Source: UMGS755 sp045590535 (GTDB lineage Bacteria > Bacillota > Clostridia > UBA1381 > UBA9506). From it: 64,000 nt of DNA. The translations under genes and the position numbers were made by a program. Where the stretch lies: NCBI GenBank assembly GCA_045590535.1, contig JAZNRE010000044.1:1-64000 (forward strand), given 5' to 3'. The notes beneath the pieces were generated by a model. The model was not told the DNA's origin and did not search any database. It saw only the letters and a list, made by a program, of their open reading frames with translations. Below, piece after piece: positions 16,169-24,448 of the stretch; positions within the stretch are counted from its first letter, which is position 1; each line of letters opens with the position of its first letter.

Positions 16169-17104
16169 ATGAACGCAAAAAAATTCTTTTTATCCATGAT
16201 AATTACCATATTAGTGGTTGTAGTGATGGCCGGAGGGCTTATGACGGCTAATTTCATTTTTGGTACCAATCTTTCATCCGAAATTGCCAAGTATTTAGAT
16301 AAAGCCACAAATGATAAAGTCAACATTCTTTTGCTAGGACTTGATGAAGACAGAATTAGAGCCGATGTCATTATGTTGGTTTCGGTTGACCCGAAGATGA
16401 AAGAGGTCAATGTTTTGTCAATCCCCAGGGATACAAGGGTGCAATATTCAGCCGGCCGGTATGACAAAATCAATCACGCCATGGGCTATAAAAATCCCGA
16501 GGAAAAAATTATTTCACTGGTAAGGCAAATCACCGGCATGCCCATTCATTACTACTGCGAGGTAAGCTTTGCCGGTTTCCGCAATGTCATTGATATTTTG
16601 GGCGGCGTTGAGTTTGATGTGCCCATCAATATGCATTATGATGACCCTGAACAGAATTTGCATATTCATGTGAACAAGGGTCTGCAGGTTTTAAACGGCA
16701 AAAATGCCGAGGGTGTGGTTCGCTATCGTGCCACTTATGCCACCGGCGACATTCAGCGTATTTCACTTCAGCAGGACTTTTTAATGGCCTTGTTTGAGCA
16801 GAAATTAAAGCCTTCTTACATTAGCAAGGCGCCCAAGCTAATTAAAGAAATTTATGAAAATGTAACCACTAATTTTTCCGTGGCTGATGCTACCAAATAT
16901 GTAGGAATGCTTAAAAAGTTAAATTCCGAATCCCTGTCAACTCACATGTTGCCCGGCGCAAGCAGCTACATTAACGGGGCTTCCTATTATGTTTATAACC
17001 CGCAGGAAACCTATCAATTGATTTTAACCGAATTTGGCTACCCCGAAGATAAAGCGGCAGAGCTGAGAGAAAGTGCTGCCAAAGCAGCGGAGGGAGCACA
17101 ATGA
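16169..17104 (+). CDS. LytR-CpsA-Psr (LCP) family cell-wall glycopolymer ligase
   Basis: LCP enzymes move wall teichoic acid or capsule from undecaprenyl diphosphate to peptidoglycan outside the membrane. One N-terminal transmembrane segment (residues 6-30) is followed by the LCP domain: 'NILLLGLDEDRIRADVIML', 'SIPRDTRV', 'KINHAMGY', and a late Arg pair region 'VVRYRATYATGDIQR'. 311 aa. The catalytic Asp/Arg pattern is intact. GAGGT precedes ATG 16169. The stop overlaps the rsmA start (ATGA at 17101-17104), so the two are coupled. Confidence 0.93.
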   Translation: MNAKKFFLSMIITILVVVVMAGGLMTANFIFGTNLSSEIAKYLDKATNDKVNILLLGLDEDRIRADVIMLVSVDPKMKEVNVLSIPRDTRVQYSAGRYDKINHAMGYKNPEEKIISLVRQITGMPIHYYCEVSFAGFRNVIDILGGVEFDVPINMHYDDPEQNLHIHVNKGLQVLNGKNAEGVVRYRATYATGDIQRISLQQDFLMALFEQKLKPSYISKAPKLIKEIYENVTTNFSVADATKYVGMLKKLNSESLSTHMLPGASSYINGASYYVYNPQETYQLILTEFGYPEDKAAELRESAAKAAEGAQ

Positions 17105-17970
17105 GCAGGGGAGATTTTTCCAGACAATCCGTTCGCCGGCAACTTTCCGGTGAAGGACTTCGCCCCAAAAAGAGCTTGGGACAAAATTTTTTGACCGACG
17201 AAACTGTTTTAGCCGATATTGTTAAGGCAGCAGGACTGACTCCTGAAACTTGCGTTTTGGAAATTGGTCCCGGCATGGGTGTTTTAACACAGGCGTTGGC
17301 CAAAAGAGCAGGGCAGGTTGTTGCCGTTGAAATTGACCAGACCATCTTGCCGGTTTTAGAAAAAAATTTGCAGGGTTTTGACCATGTTTCGGTCATCAAT
17401 CAGGACATATTAAAGGTTGACCTTTCCCAGCTGTTTCGTTCCCATTTTGGCGAAAGGCCCGTTACCGTTGTTGCGAACTTACCTTACTATATAACAACGC
17501 CCATTATTATGAAACTTTTAGAGGCAAAAGTGCCCATCACATCCATTGTGGTGATGATTCAGCGTGAGGTGGCGCAACGATTGGCAGCTGAAGCCGGCAG
17601 CAAAGATTTTGGCGCTGTGACCTTAGCGGTGCAATATCATGCCGAGGTTTCGCCGGTGCGGGATGTAGCCCCCACTTGCTTTGAGCCCATGCCAAAGGTT
17701 TGGTCTTCGGTTATTCGTCTGACACCACGCCAAAAACCACCGGTGCAGTTGCTGGACGAAAAGCACTTTTTCAGATTGATTAAAAGTGCCTTTGCCCAAC
17801 GGCGGAAAACCTTTATCAATTCGGTCAGCCATGACTTGACCCCGGTAGTGACCAAGGAACAGCTTAAAGATATTTTGCTGGCCATGGACCTTAATGAAAA
17901 TGTGCGGGGTGAGGCACTGGATATTCAACAGTTTGCACAGATTTCGAACACTTTGGTTGGCGAAAAATAG
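17101..17970 (+). CDS. rsmA: 16S rRNA (adenine1518/1519-N6)-dimethyltransferase
   Basis: Dimethylates two adjacent adenines near the 3' end of 16S rRNA (KsgA). Signatures: 'KKSLGQNFLTDETVL', SAM motif I 'LEIGPGMGVLTQALA', motif IV 'NLPYYITTP', and the C-terminal helical domain with 'AFAQRRKTFINS'. 289 aa. The ATG overlaps the LCP stop by four bases and lies behind GGAGGGAG. Downstream is the separate pckG unit. Confidence 0.96.
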   Translation: MSRGDFSRQSVRRQLSGEGLRPKKSLGQNFLTDETVLADIVKAAGLTPETCVLEIGPGMGVLTQALAKRAGQVVAVEIDQTILPVLEKNLQGFDHVSVINQDILKVDLSQLFRSHFGERPVTVVANLPYYITTPIIMKLLEAKVPITSIVVMIQREVAQRLAAEAGSKDFGAVTLAVQYHAEVSPVRDVAPTCFEPMPKVWSSVIRLTPRQKPPVQLLDEKHFFRLIKSAFAQRRKTFINSVSHDLTPVVTKEQLKDILLAMDLNENVRGEALDIQQFAQISNTLVGEK

Positions 17971-18031
17971 TGAGAAAAGACGAAAAAATTTTTTAAGCAA
18001 GAAAAAGCTATGATTTTTTTTGATTTTAGAG

Positions 18032-18133
18032 TATAATAAGAGCAATTGGCATAAAATCAATTTACATGGCTTGTAAAAAAGAGTCCTTTGCAAACAGTGA
18101 TAACTTAAAAAGTTTGGCATATACTGTTTGTAA
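18032..18133 (+). promoter_or_regulatory. Putative pckG promoter -10 and structured leader
   Basis: TATAAT at 18032-18037 has a weak -35. The leader that follows (about 158 bases) contains an inverted repeat TTGCAAACAGT (18088-18098) / ACTGTTTGTAA (18123-18133), 10 of 11 matching, with a 24-base spacer. No known riboswitch was recognised. Confidence 0.4.
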
Positions 18134-18201
18134 GGTGATAAAAAAGTTTTAGTTTATCCAATTTCTAAAGATAAATGACCTGATGAAAGGAGAACAAAAA
18201 A

Positions 18202-19956
18202 ATGACAAAAAATCAAGCAGTTTTGTCTTGGCTGGACGAAATGATTCAGCTGACAACCCCGGATGAGGTTATCTGGATTGACGGTAGCGAGGAACAAAAA
18301 CAAAAGCTGTATGACGAGGCATGCGAAGCCGGTGAAATGTTTAAACTGAACCAGGAAAAGCTGCCCGGTTGCTATCTGCACAGAACAGCTGAAAACGATG
18401 TAGCTCGTGTAGAAGACAGAACCTTTATCTGCACAAAGAATAAGGAAGATGCTGGCCCGACCAATAACTGGGAAGATCCCCAGGTTATGTACAGCAAGCT
18501 GAGAGACTTATTCCGCGGCAGCATGAAGGGCAGAACCATGTATGTTATCCCTTACTTGATGGGTCCCTACGGTTCCCCCTTCTCTAAAATCGGTATCGAG
18601 TTAACCGATTCCCGCTATGTTGTGCTCAACATGCTCATTATGACCCGTGTTGGCACCAAAGTTATGGAAGAATTAGGTGACAGTGACGATTTTGTTCGTT
18701 GCCTGCATGCTAGAAAAGACATTGATGCAGAAAACAGATACATTGTACACTTCCCCGAAGACAACACCATTTGGACAGTTAACTCCGGTTACGGCGGTAA
18801 TGTATTGTTAGGTAAAAAATGCTTTGCTCTGCGTATTGCCAGCAACATGGGTCACAAAGAAGGCTGGATGGCAGAACATATGCTGATTTTGGGTCTTGAG
18901 AATCCTCAGGGCGAAGTTAAGTATATCTCTGCAGCATTCCCCTCAGCCTGCGGTAAGACCAACCTGGCTATGCTGATTCCCCCCGAAGAATTGAAGGGTT
19001 ACAAAGTTTGGACTGTTGGTGACGATATTGCGTGGTTGCGAATTGGTGAAGACGGCAGACTGTGGGCTGTTAACCCCGAAGCAGGTTTCTTCGGTGTTGC
19101 TCCCGGTACCTCCACCAAAACTAACCCCAATGCACTGGCTACCACAATGAAGAATACCATTTTCACCAATGTGTTGCTCAACACAGAAGACAACACCGTT
19201 TGGTGGGAAGGCATGGACGGCGAGCCTCCGAAGCAGGGTATTGACTGGAAGGGCAACCCCTGGACACCCGATTGCGGCGTTAAAGGTGCTCATCCCAACT
19301 CCCGTTTCACAGCTCCCGCTGCACAGTGCCCCTGCATCTCCAGCGAATTTGAAGCAGCCGGTGGCGTGCCCATCTCTGCTATCGTATTCGGTGGTCGTCG
19401 TGCAAAAACCGCTCCGCTAGTATATGAAGCATTTGATTGGCAGCATGGCGTATTTGTAGGCGCTACCATGGCTTCTGAAACAACAGCAGCTGCAGCTGGT
19501 GCTGTTGGTGTTGTTCGTCGTGACCCCATGGCTATGATTCCCTTCTGCGGTTACAACATGGCTGACTATTTTGCACATTGGCTGGAAATGGGTAAAAAGA
19601 TCCCCAATGCTCCGAAAATTTTCCATGTTAACTGGTTCCGTCTTGACGAAAACGGCAAGTTCATGTGGCCCGGCTTTGGTGACAACCTCCGCGTTCTGAA
19701 CTGGATTTTAGACCGTTGCGAAGGCAAAGCCAATGCAAAAGAAACCGCTATCGGCTACTTGCCTGAAGCAGAAGACATCAATGTTGATGGTCTTGACTTA
19801 GACAGGGAAACCTTAGAACAGCTCTTAAGTGTTGATAAAGCTGTTTGGAAGGAAGAAGTTGAAAGCCAGAAAGAATTCTTCAAGAAGTTTGGCGACAGAC
19901 TGCCTGCCGGCATCAAAGAAGAACTTGAAAAGCTGGAAGCAAGATTAAACGCTTAA
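18202..19956 (+). CDS. pckG: Phosphoenolpyruvate carboxykinase (GTP)
   Basis: Interconverts oxaloacetate + GTP and PEP + CO2 + GDP. In fermenters it often runs toward oxaloacetate. The GTP-enzyme P-loop 'AAFPSACGKTNLAM', the 'GDDIAWLRI' metal loop, 'NPEAGFFGVAPGT' and the C-terminal 'HVNWFRLDENGKFMWPGFGDN' assign it to the GTP class. 584 aa is normal. AAAGGAG precedes ATG 18202. It stands alone, ending at a strong terminator. Codon use looks like that of a highly expressed gene. It could work with the malic enzyme at 57311 in C4/C3 exchange. Confidence 0.96.
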   Translation: MTKNQAVLSWLDEMIQLTTPDEVIWIDGSEEQKQKLYDEACEAGEMFKLNQEKLPGCYLHRTAENDVARVEDRTFICTKNKEDAGPTNNWEDPQVMYSKLRDLFRGSMKGRTMYVIPYLMGPYGSPFSKIGIELTDSRYVVLNMLIMTRVGTKVMEELGDSDDFVRCLHARKDIDAENRYIVHFPEDNTIWTVNSGYGGNVLLGKKCFALRIASNMGHKEGWMAEHMLILGLENPQGEVKYISAAFPSACGKTNLAMLIPPEELKGYKVWTVGDDIAWLRIGEDGRLWAVNPEAGFFGVAPGTSTKTNPNALATTMKNTIFTNVLLNTEDNTVWWEGMDGEPPKQGIDWKGNPWTPDCGVKGAHPNSRFTAPAAQCPCISSEFEAAGGVPISAIVFGGRRAKTAPLVYEAFDWQHGVFVGATMASETTAAAAGAVGVVRRDPMAMIPFCGYNMADYFAHWLEMGKKIPNAPKIFHVNWFRLDENGKFMWPGFGDNLRVLNWILDRCEGKANAKETAIGYLPEAEDINVDGLDLDRETLEQLLSVDKAVWKEEVESQKEFFKKFGDRLPAGIKEELEKLEARLNA

Positions 19957-19994
19957 TCTTTGTCAAATCATTTCAGTTAAAACACTATGTTTTC

Positions 19995-20028
19995 AAAAAC
20001 CGTGAGCTTCGGCTCGCGGTTTTTTTTG
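19995..20028 (+). terminator. Terminator after pckG
   Basis: Stem ACCGTGAGC / GCTCGCGGT around a TTCG tetraloop (20008-20011), then eight T. Confidence 0.95.
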
Positions 20029-20034
20029 TATAAA

Positions 20035-20160
20035 GAAAACCATGCTAAGCCAGCGTGGCTTTATAAAGGTTAACCGATGAACTAAGCCTCCCTTGCAAAA
20101 CCCTCTTTCGCCTCCCTTGCCTAAAGGGAGGGGGACCACCAAAGGTGGTGGAGGGATTCT
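20035..20160. repeat. Structured dispersed repeat, copy 1
   Basis: No gene here. Three hairpins in order: CATGCT/AGCGTG; CCTCCCTT/AAGGGAGG (20111-20131); ACCACC-AAA-GGTGGT (20135-20149). The same order and flanking words (CTTGCCTAAAGG, AGCCTCCCTT) recur at 58550-58665 with compensatory changes in the stems. Copy 1 carries an extra insert near 20100. The rest of the 19957-20374 gap is the pckG terminator and ddl promoter. Confidence 0.75.
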
Positions 20161-20289
20161 CATGGGGACCGCTTGTGATGGATAAGGTGTAAACAAAGAA
20201 ATTTTTATAATACATTAAACCCAATATTTATAAGAAGAGGAAAAAAGCGGGACAAACATTAAAAAATTTTTACAATTTCAAAAAATGTA

Positions 20290-20318
20290 TTGAAATCATA
20301 TTGTTTTCATAGTATTAT
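20290..20318 (+). promoter_or_regulatory. Promoter of ddl-murI
   Basis: TTGAAA (20290-20295), 17 bases, TATTAT (20313-20318), about 57 bases before the ddl start. Confidence 0.65.
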
Positions 20319-20374
20319 ATAGGGTAAGATAGTATAGCTATTGCCAAAAATATTATATTAGGAGGCGGATGGCA

Positions 20375-21421
20375 ATGAGAAAAACAGTTTGTATTATCTT
20401 TGGCGGTGATTCGTCAGAACATGCGATATCCCTTCTTTCCGTGAGCAATGTGCTTTCGAACATTGACCGGGAAAAGTTTAATGTGGTCACCGTTGGCATC
20501 ACCAAATCCGGTGCATGGTTTTTAACCGAAGCATCCATTGATGACATAAAATCCGGTGCATGGGAAAAAAGGCGCAACAAAGCCTGCATTCCTTCTCCCA
20601 ACCCCAAGCACCACGGCCTTTTGGCTTTTAACAAAAACGGTGATTATTCCATAACACACATTGATGTGGCCTATCCTGTTTTGCACGGTAAAAACGGTGA
20701 GGACGGCACCATTCAGGGCCTTTTTGCCATGGCTGGCATTCCCTGTGTGGGCTCCGGCGTTCTGGGTTCATCACTGTGTATGGATAAAGAGGTGACAAAG
20801 CGGGTTTTGGCCGCAGGCGGTGTGCCCGTTACCGAAGGTTTCTTTGTAAGAAAATCTTATGACATAGGGGCGGTGGATAAAAGCATTGCCGAGTCATTTG
20901 GCTATCCCGTTGTGGTTAAGCCATCCCAGGCAGGCTCTTCCGTTGGCGTAACCATGGTACATAAAAAAGAAGAGCTGCAAAAGGCGCTGGAAATAGCGGC
21001 GGCAGAGGACGGCAAAATTCTGATTGAAAGAGCTGTTGATGCCCGTGAGGTAGAGTGTGCTGTTTTGGGTACAACCGAGGCGCCAGAAGCCTCTTGCTTA
21101 GGTGAAATTGTTAAAGAGGGCATGTATGACTATGCCACAAAATATGAAAGTGACACAGCAGAGCTTTGCGTGCCGGCCCCCCTTGATGAAGAAACAACAA
21201 AGACCATAAAAGAGCTGGCCTGCCGTGCTTTTAGCCTGACAGAATGCTCGGGTCTTGCCAGAGTGGACTTTTTTGTTGACCGAAAAAGCGGAGCTGTTCT
21301 TTTAAATGAAATTAACACGCTGCCCGGCTTTACAGACATCAGCATGTATCCCATGCTTTGGCGTGCATCGGGTCTTTCCGATACAGAGCTCATTAGCCGA
21401 TTGATTGAATTGGCACAATAA
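20375..21421 (+). CDS. ddl: D-alanine--D-alanine ligase
   Basis: ATP-grasp enzyme that makes the D-Ala-D-Ala dipeptide of peptidoglycan. It has 'IIFGGDSSEHAISLLS', 'LHGKNGEDGTIQGLF', 'VVKPSQAGSSVGV', and the metal-binding 'VDFFVDRKSGAVLLNEINTLPGFT'. ATG 20375 is chosen because AGGAGG at 20360-20365 is nine bases away; ATG 20369 would be three bases from it. 348 aa. It is followed after 16 bases by murI, a second wall-precursor enzyme. Confidence 0.95.
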   Translation: MRKTVCIIFGGDSSEHAISLLSVSNVLSNIDREKFNVVTVGITKSGAWFLTEASIDDIKSGAWEKRRNKACIPSPNPKHHGLLAFNKNGDYSITHIDVAYPVLHGKNGEDGTIQGLFAMAGIPCVGSGVLGSSLCMDKEVTKRVLAAGGVPVTEGFFVRKSYDIGAVDKSIAESFGYPVVVKPSQAGSSVGVTMVHKKEELQKALEIAAAEDGKILIERAVDAREVECAVLGTTEAPEASCLGEIVKEGMYDYATKYESDTAELCVPAPLDEETTKTIKELACRAFSLTECSGLARVDFFVDRKSGAVLLNEINTLPGFTDISMYPMLWRASGLSDTELISRLIELAQ

Positions 21422-21437
21422 TATGGGAGGCAAAACC

Positions 21438-22250
21438 ATGGATAACAGAAGGATTGGCCTGTTTGATTCCGGTTTGGGCGGATTGACCGTTATGAAGGAA
21501 TTGATGCAACTTTTGCCAAATGAGTCCATTGTGTATTTTGGTGACACGGGGCGCATTCCCTATGGCACAAAATCCGTTGACACGGTCATTAAATATACAA
21601 AAAGCGACATTAACTTTTTAAAAACCTTTGATTTAAAGGCCATTGTGACAGCCTGTGGCACAGCCAGCTCCATTGCCCTGCCGCGCCTTGCTCATCAATA
21701 TGACATTCCCGTTATGGGCGTGGTGGCGCCGGCGGCCCGTGCAGCAGCCCGTGCAACCAAAAACGGTTGCATTGGTGTCATCGGCACAAACGGTACCGTT
21801 CGTTCTGATGCTTACCGTGCTGTTCTAGAAAAAGAAAATCCGTCGATTCAAACCGTTTCGGTGGCTTGTCCCTTATTCGTGCCCTTGGTTGAAAGTGGAT
21901 ATACCGAAAAAGCTGCAACGAAAATGATAGCCGAGGAATATTTGCAGCCAATCAAAGAAAGTGGGGCAGACACCTTAATTTTAGGGTGCACGCACTATCC
22001 GCTTCTTAGAAAGGTGATTGCGGAGGTTATGGGCGAGGATGTGACTTTAATCAATCCAGGCGTTTCAACGGCCGTGGAGGTTAAGGAAATGCTGGTAGCA
22101 AACGATTTATTGGCGGAAAAACCCCATGAAGAGCAATATCGGTTTTATGTCAGTGACGATCCGTCCGATTTTGCTAAATTAGGCTCCTTATTTTTAGAAA
22201 GGTCCATCACCGGCCTGGCCGAGCAGGTGGACATTGAACAATACATATGA
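21438..22250 (+). CDS. murI: Glutamate racemase
   Basis: Makes D-glutamate for peptidoglycan by a two-cysteine mechanism. It has 'IGLFDSGLGGLTVMKEL', 'FGDTGRIPYGTKS', the first catalytic Cys in 'VTACGTASS' and the second in 'LILGCTHYPLL'. 270 aa. ATG 21438 lies seven bases after GGGAGG. It follows ddl closely, so the two probably share the promoter at 20290. The DUF1934 gene and argS continue the same direction after 45 bases. Confidence 0.95.
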   Translation: MDNRRIGLFDSGLGGLTVMKELMQLLPNESIVYFGDTGRIPYGTKSVDTVIKYTKSDINFLKTFDLKAIVTACGTASSIALPRLAHQYDIPVMGVVAPAARAAARATKNGCIGVIGTNGTVRSDAYRAVLEKENPSIQTVSVACPLFVPLVESGYTEKAATKMIAEEYLQPIKESGADTLILGCTHYPLLRKVIAEVMGEDVTLINPGVSTAVEVKEMLVANDLLAEKPHEEQYRFYVSDDPSDFAKLGSLFLERSITGLAEQVDIEQYI

Positions 22251-22295
22251 GAAGGATTGTCGCAAGCTGCGGCAAGCTCATAGCGGAGGAATTTT

Positions 22296-22727
22296 ATGGA
22301 AACAAATGCGCTCATTACCTTAAGCGGCAACCAGACCGTTGACGGTGAAAACGATGTTTATGAGTTGACAACCCTTGGTTCTTACATAAAAAAAGGCGAT
22401 AAATATTACATCAGCTATGAAGGCACAGAGCTAACCGGCTATGAAGGCACAACCACCACCTTAAAAATTAAGGATAATTGTGTTTCGATGATTCGATTTG
22501 GCTCTTCCACATCGCAGATGATTTTTGAAAAAGAGAAAAAGTATGTAGGCTATTATGACACGCCCTTTGGGGGACTTTCCGTGGGCGTAACCACCAACAG
22601 CATGCGGGTTGACATTGATGAAAACGGTGGCGAAATTGAGCTGGATTACATGGTTGAGCTCAACAACAGCATGCCGGTGCATAACGGACTGCATTTAACA
22701 ATCCGAAAGGTAGGGAAAGACGCGTGA
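22296..22727 (+). CDS. DUF1934 (YwiB-like) beta-barrel protein
   Basis: 143-residue small protein resembling B. subtilis YwiB, which also precedes argS. Alternating beta strands with 'GDKYYISYEGTELTGYEGTTT' and a basic/acidic C-terminal strand are visible. It has no signal peptide. The biochemical function of the family is unknown; the fold is lipocalin/calycin-like by family knowledge. CGGAGGA precedes ATG 22296. The stop overlaps the argS GTG start by four bases, so the two are translationally coupled. Confidence 0.85.
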   Translation: METNALITLSGNQTVDGENDVYELTTLGSYIKKGDKYYISYEGTELTGYEGTTTTLKIKDNCVSMIRFGSSTSQMIFEKEKKYVGYYDTPFGGLSVGVTTNSMRVDIDENGGEIELDYMVELNNSMPVHNGLHLTIRKVGKDA

Positions 22728-24415
22728 CAATTTACGAACAGACAAAAACCATGATTCGAAATCAGGTGAATGAAGCGCTTTTAGCGGCCAAGGAGCAGGG
22801 CGAAATCAGCTTTGGTGCCATTCCGGATTATGTAATAGAAGAACCCCGTGAAAAAGAACACGGCGATTTTGCAACCAATGCGGCTATGCTTTTGGCCCGT
22901 GAGGCGAAAAAAGCCCCCCGCATGATTGCAGAGGCCATTGTGAAAAACTTAAAAACAGAGGGAACCTACATTCAAACGGCAGAGGTTGCCGGTGCCGGCT
23001 TTGTTAACTTTCGTTTAGACCCGGCGTGGATTTGTGAGGTTTTAGCTGTTGTGGAAAAAGAGGGCGAGCGTTTTGGCCGTGTGAATGTGGGCGAAGGCAA
23101 AAAGATTATGGTGGAATTTGTCAGCGCCAACCCCACAGGTCCCATGCACATGGGCAACGCCCGTGGCGGCGCCTTGGGTGACTGTTTGGCCAGCGTTTTA
23201 GACTGGGCAGGTTATGATGTTACCCGTGAATTCTATGTTAACGATGCAGGCAACCAGATTGAAAAATTCGGCAACTCCTTAGAAGCACGCTACATTCAGA
23301 TTTTAAAAGGCGAAGATGCCATTGAATTTCCCGAAGACGGTTATCACGGTGATGATATCCGCCAGCGTGCCCAGGCATATATTGACCAAAACGGCGACGG
23401 CCTTTTAGAAGCAAGTCGTGAGGACAGAAAAAAAGCTCTGGTTGAATTTGCTTTAGAAAAGAACATTGACGACTTAAAGGCAGACCTTGAAAAATACAGA
23501 ATCTTCTATGATATTTGGTTCCGTGAAAGCGTGTTGCACGAAAACGGTGAGGCTCGCAAAACCGTGCAGGAATTGTTAGACCGTGGCTATGCTTATGAAA
23601 ACGATGGCGCCATTTGGTTCCGTGCTACTGACTTTGGCGAAAGCAAAGACGAGGTTTTGGTGCGTCAAAACGGCTTTTTGACCTATTATGCCGTGGACAT
23701 TGCCTACCATAAAAATAAATTCATTGACCGTGGCTTTGATACGGTTATTAACATTTGGGGTGCTGACCACCACGGTCATGTGGCCCGCTTAAAAGGCGCT
23801 TTGGCAGCGCTGGATATTGCACCGGAACGGTTGGAAATCATTTTGATGCAGCTTGTCCGCCTGGTTTCCGGCGGTGAGGTTGTGCGCATGTCCAAGCGTA
23901 CGGGCAAATCCATTACCTTAAAAGATTTGTTGGAAGAAACCAGCATTGATGCAGCTCGCTTCTTCTTTAACATGCGTCAGGCTAACAGCCATTTTGACTT
24001 TGATTTGGACTTGGCGGTGGAGCAATCCAATGAAAATCCGGTTTTCTATGTGCAGTATGCCCACGCCCGCATTTGCAGCATTTTGCGGCTTTTATCCGAG
24101 CAGGGCATTTGCATAAAACCGGTTGCCGAGATTAACACGGCGCTTTTAAACACCCAGCAGGAAATTGACCTGATGAAAAAACTGGCCGATTTTCCCGAAA
24201 CCATCCGTCAGGCAGCACAGCTGCGTGAGCCCAGCCTTTTAACCCGCTATGCCATGGATTTGGCTGCGGCGTTCCACGGCTTTTATGCAGCCTGCAAGGT
24301 TAACAGCGAGGATAAAGCCCTCACCGATGCAAGACTGGTGCTTTGTAACGCTGTGCGCATTGCACTTTCAAATGTTCTGACCTTGATGGCCATTTCAGCG
24401 CCGGAACAAATGTAG
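22724..24415 (+). CDS. argS: Arginyl-tRNA synthetase
   Basis: Class I synthetase charging tRNA-Arg. It has the N-terminal additional domain (residues 1-110), HIGH-like 'ANPTGPMHMGNARGG', KMSKS-like 'VVRMSKRTGKS', and a DALR anticodon-binding domain at the C-terminus ('VQYAHARICSILR'). 563 aa. Start GTG 22724 overlaps the upstream stop; no better ATG exists. The family usually needs tRNA bound for activation. No T-box leader is visible because the gene is internal to an operon. Confidence 0.96.
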   Translation: MTIYEQTKTMIRNQVNEALLAAKEQGEISFGAIPDYVIEEPREKEHGDFATNAAMLLAREAKKAPRMIAEAIVKNLKTEGTYIQTAEVAGAGFVNFRLDPAWICEVLAVVEKEGERFGRVNVGEGKKIMVEFVSANPTGPMHMGNARGGALGDCLASVLDWAGYDVTREFYVNDAGNQIEKFGNSLEARYIQILKGEDAIEFPEDGYHGDDIRQRAQAYIDQNGDGLLEASREDRKKALVEFALEKNIDDLKADLEKYRIFYDIWFRESVLHENGEARKTVQELLDRGYAYENDGAIWFRATDFGESKDEVLVRQNGFLTYYAVDIAYHKNKFIDRGFDTVINIWGADHHGHVARLKGALAALDIAPERLEIILMQLVRLVSGGEVVRMSKRTGKSITLKDLLEETSIDAARFFFNMRQANSHFDFDLDLAVEQSNENPVFYVQYAHARICSILRLLSEQGICIKPVAEINTALLNTQQEIDLMKKLADFPETIRQAAQLREPSLLTRYAMDLAAAFHGFYAACKVNSEDKALTDARLVLCNAVRIALSNVLTLMAISAPEQM

Positions 24416-24448
24416 TTTTGTCTACTTAAAAAACGGAGGAATATGCAA

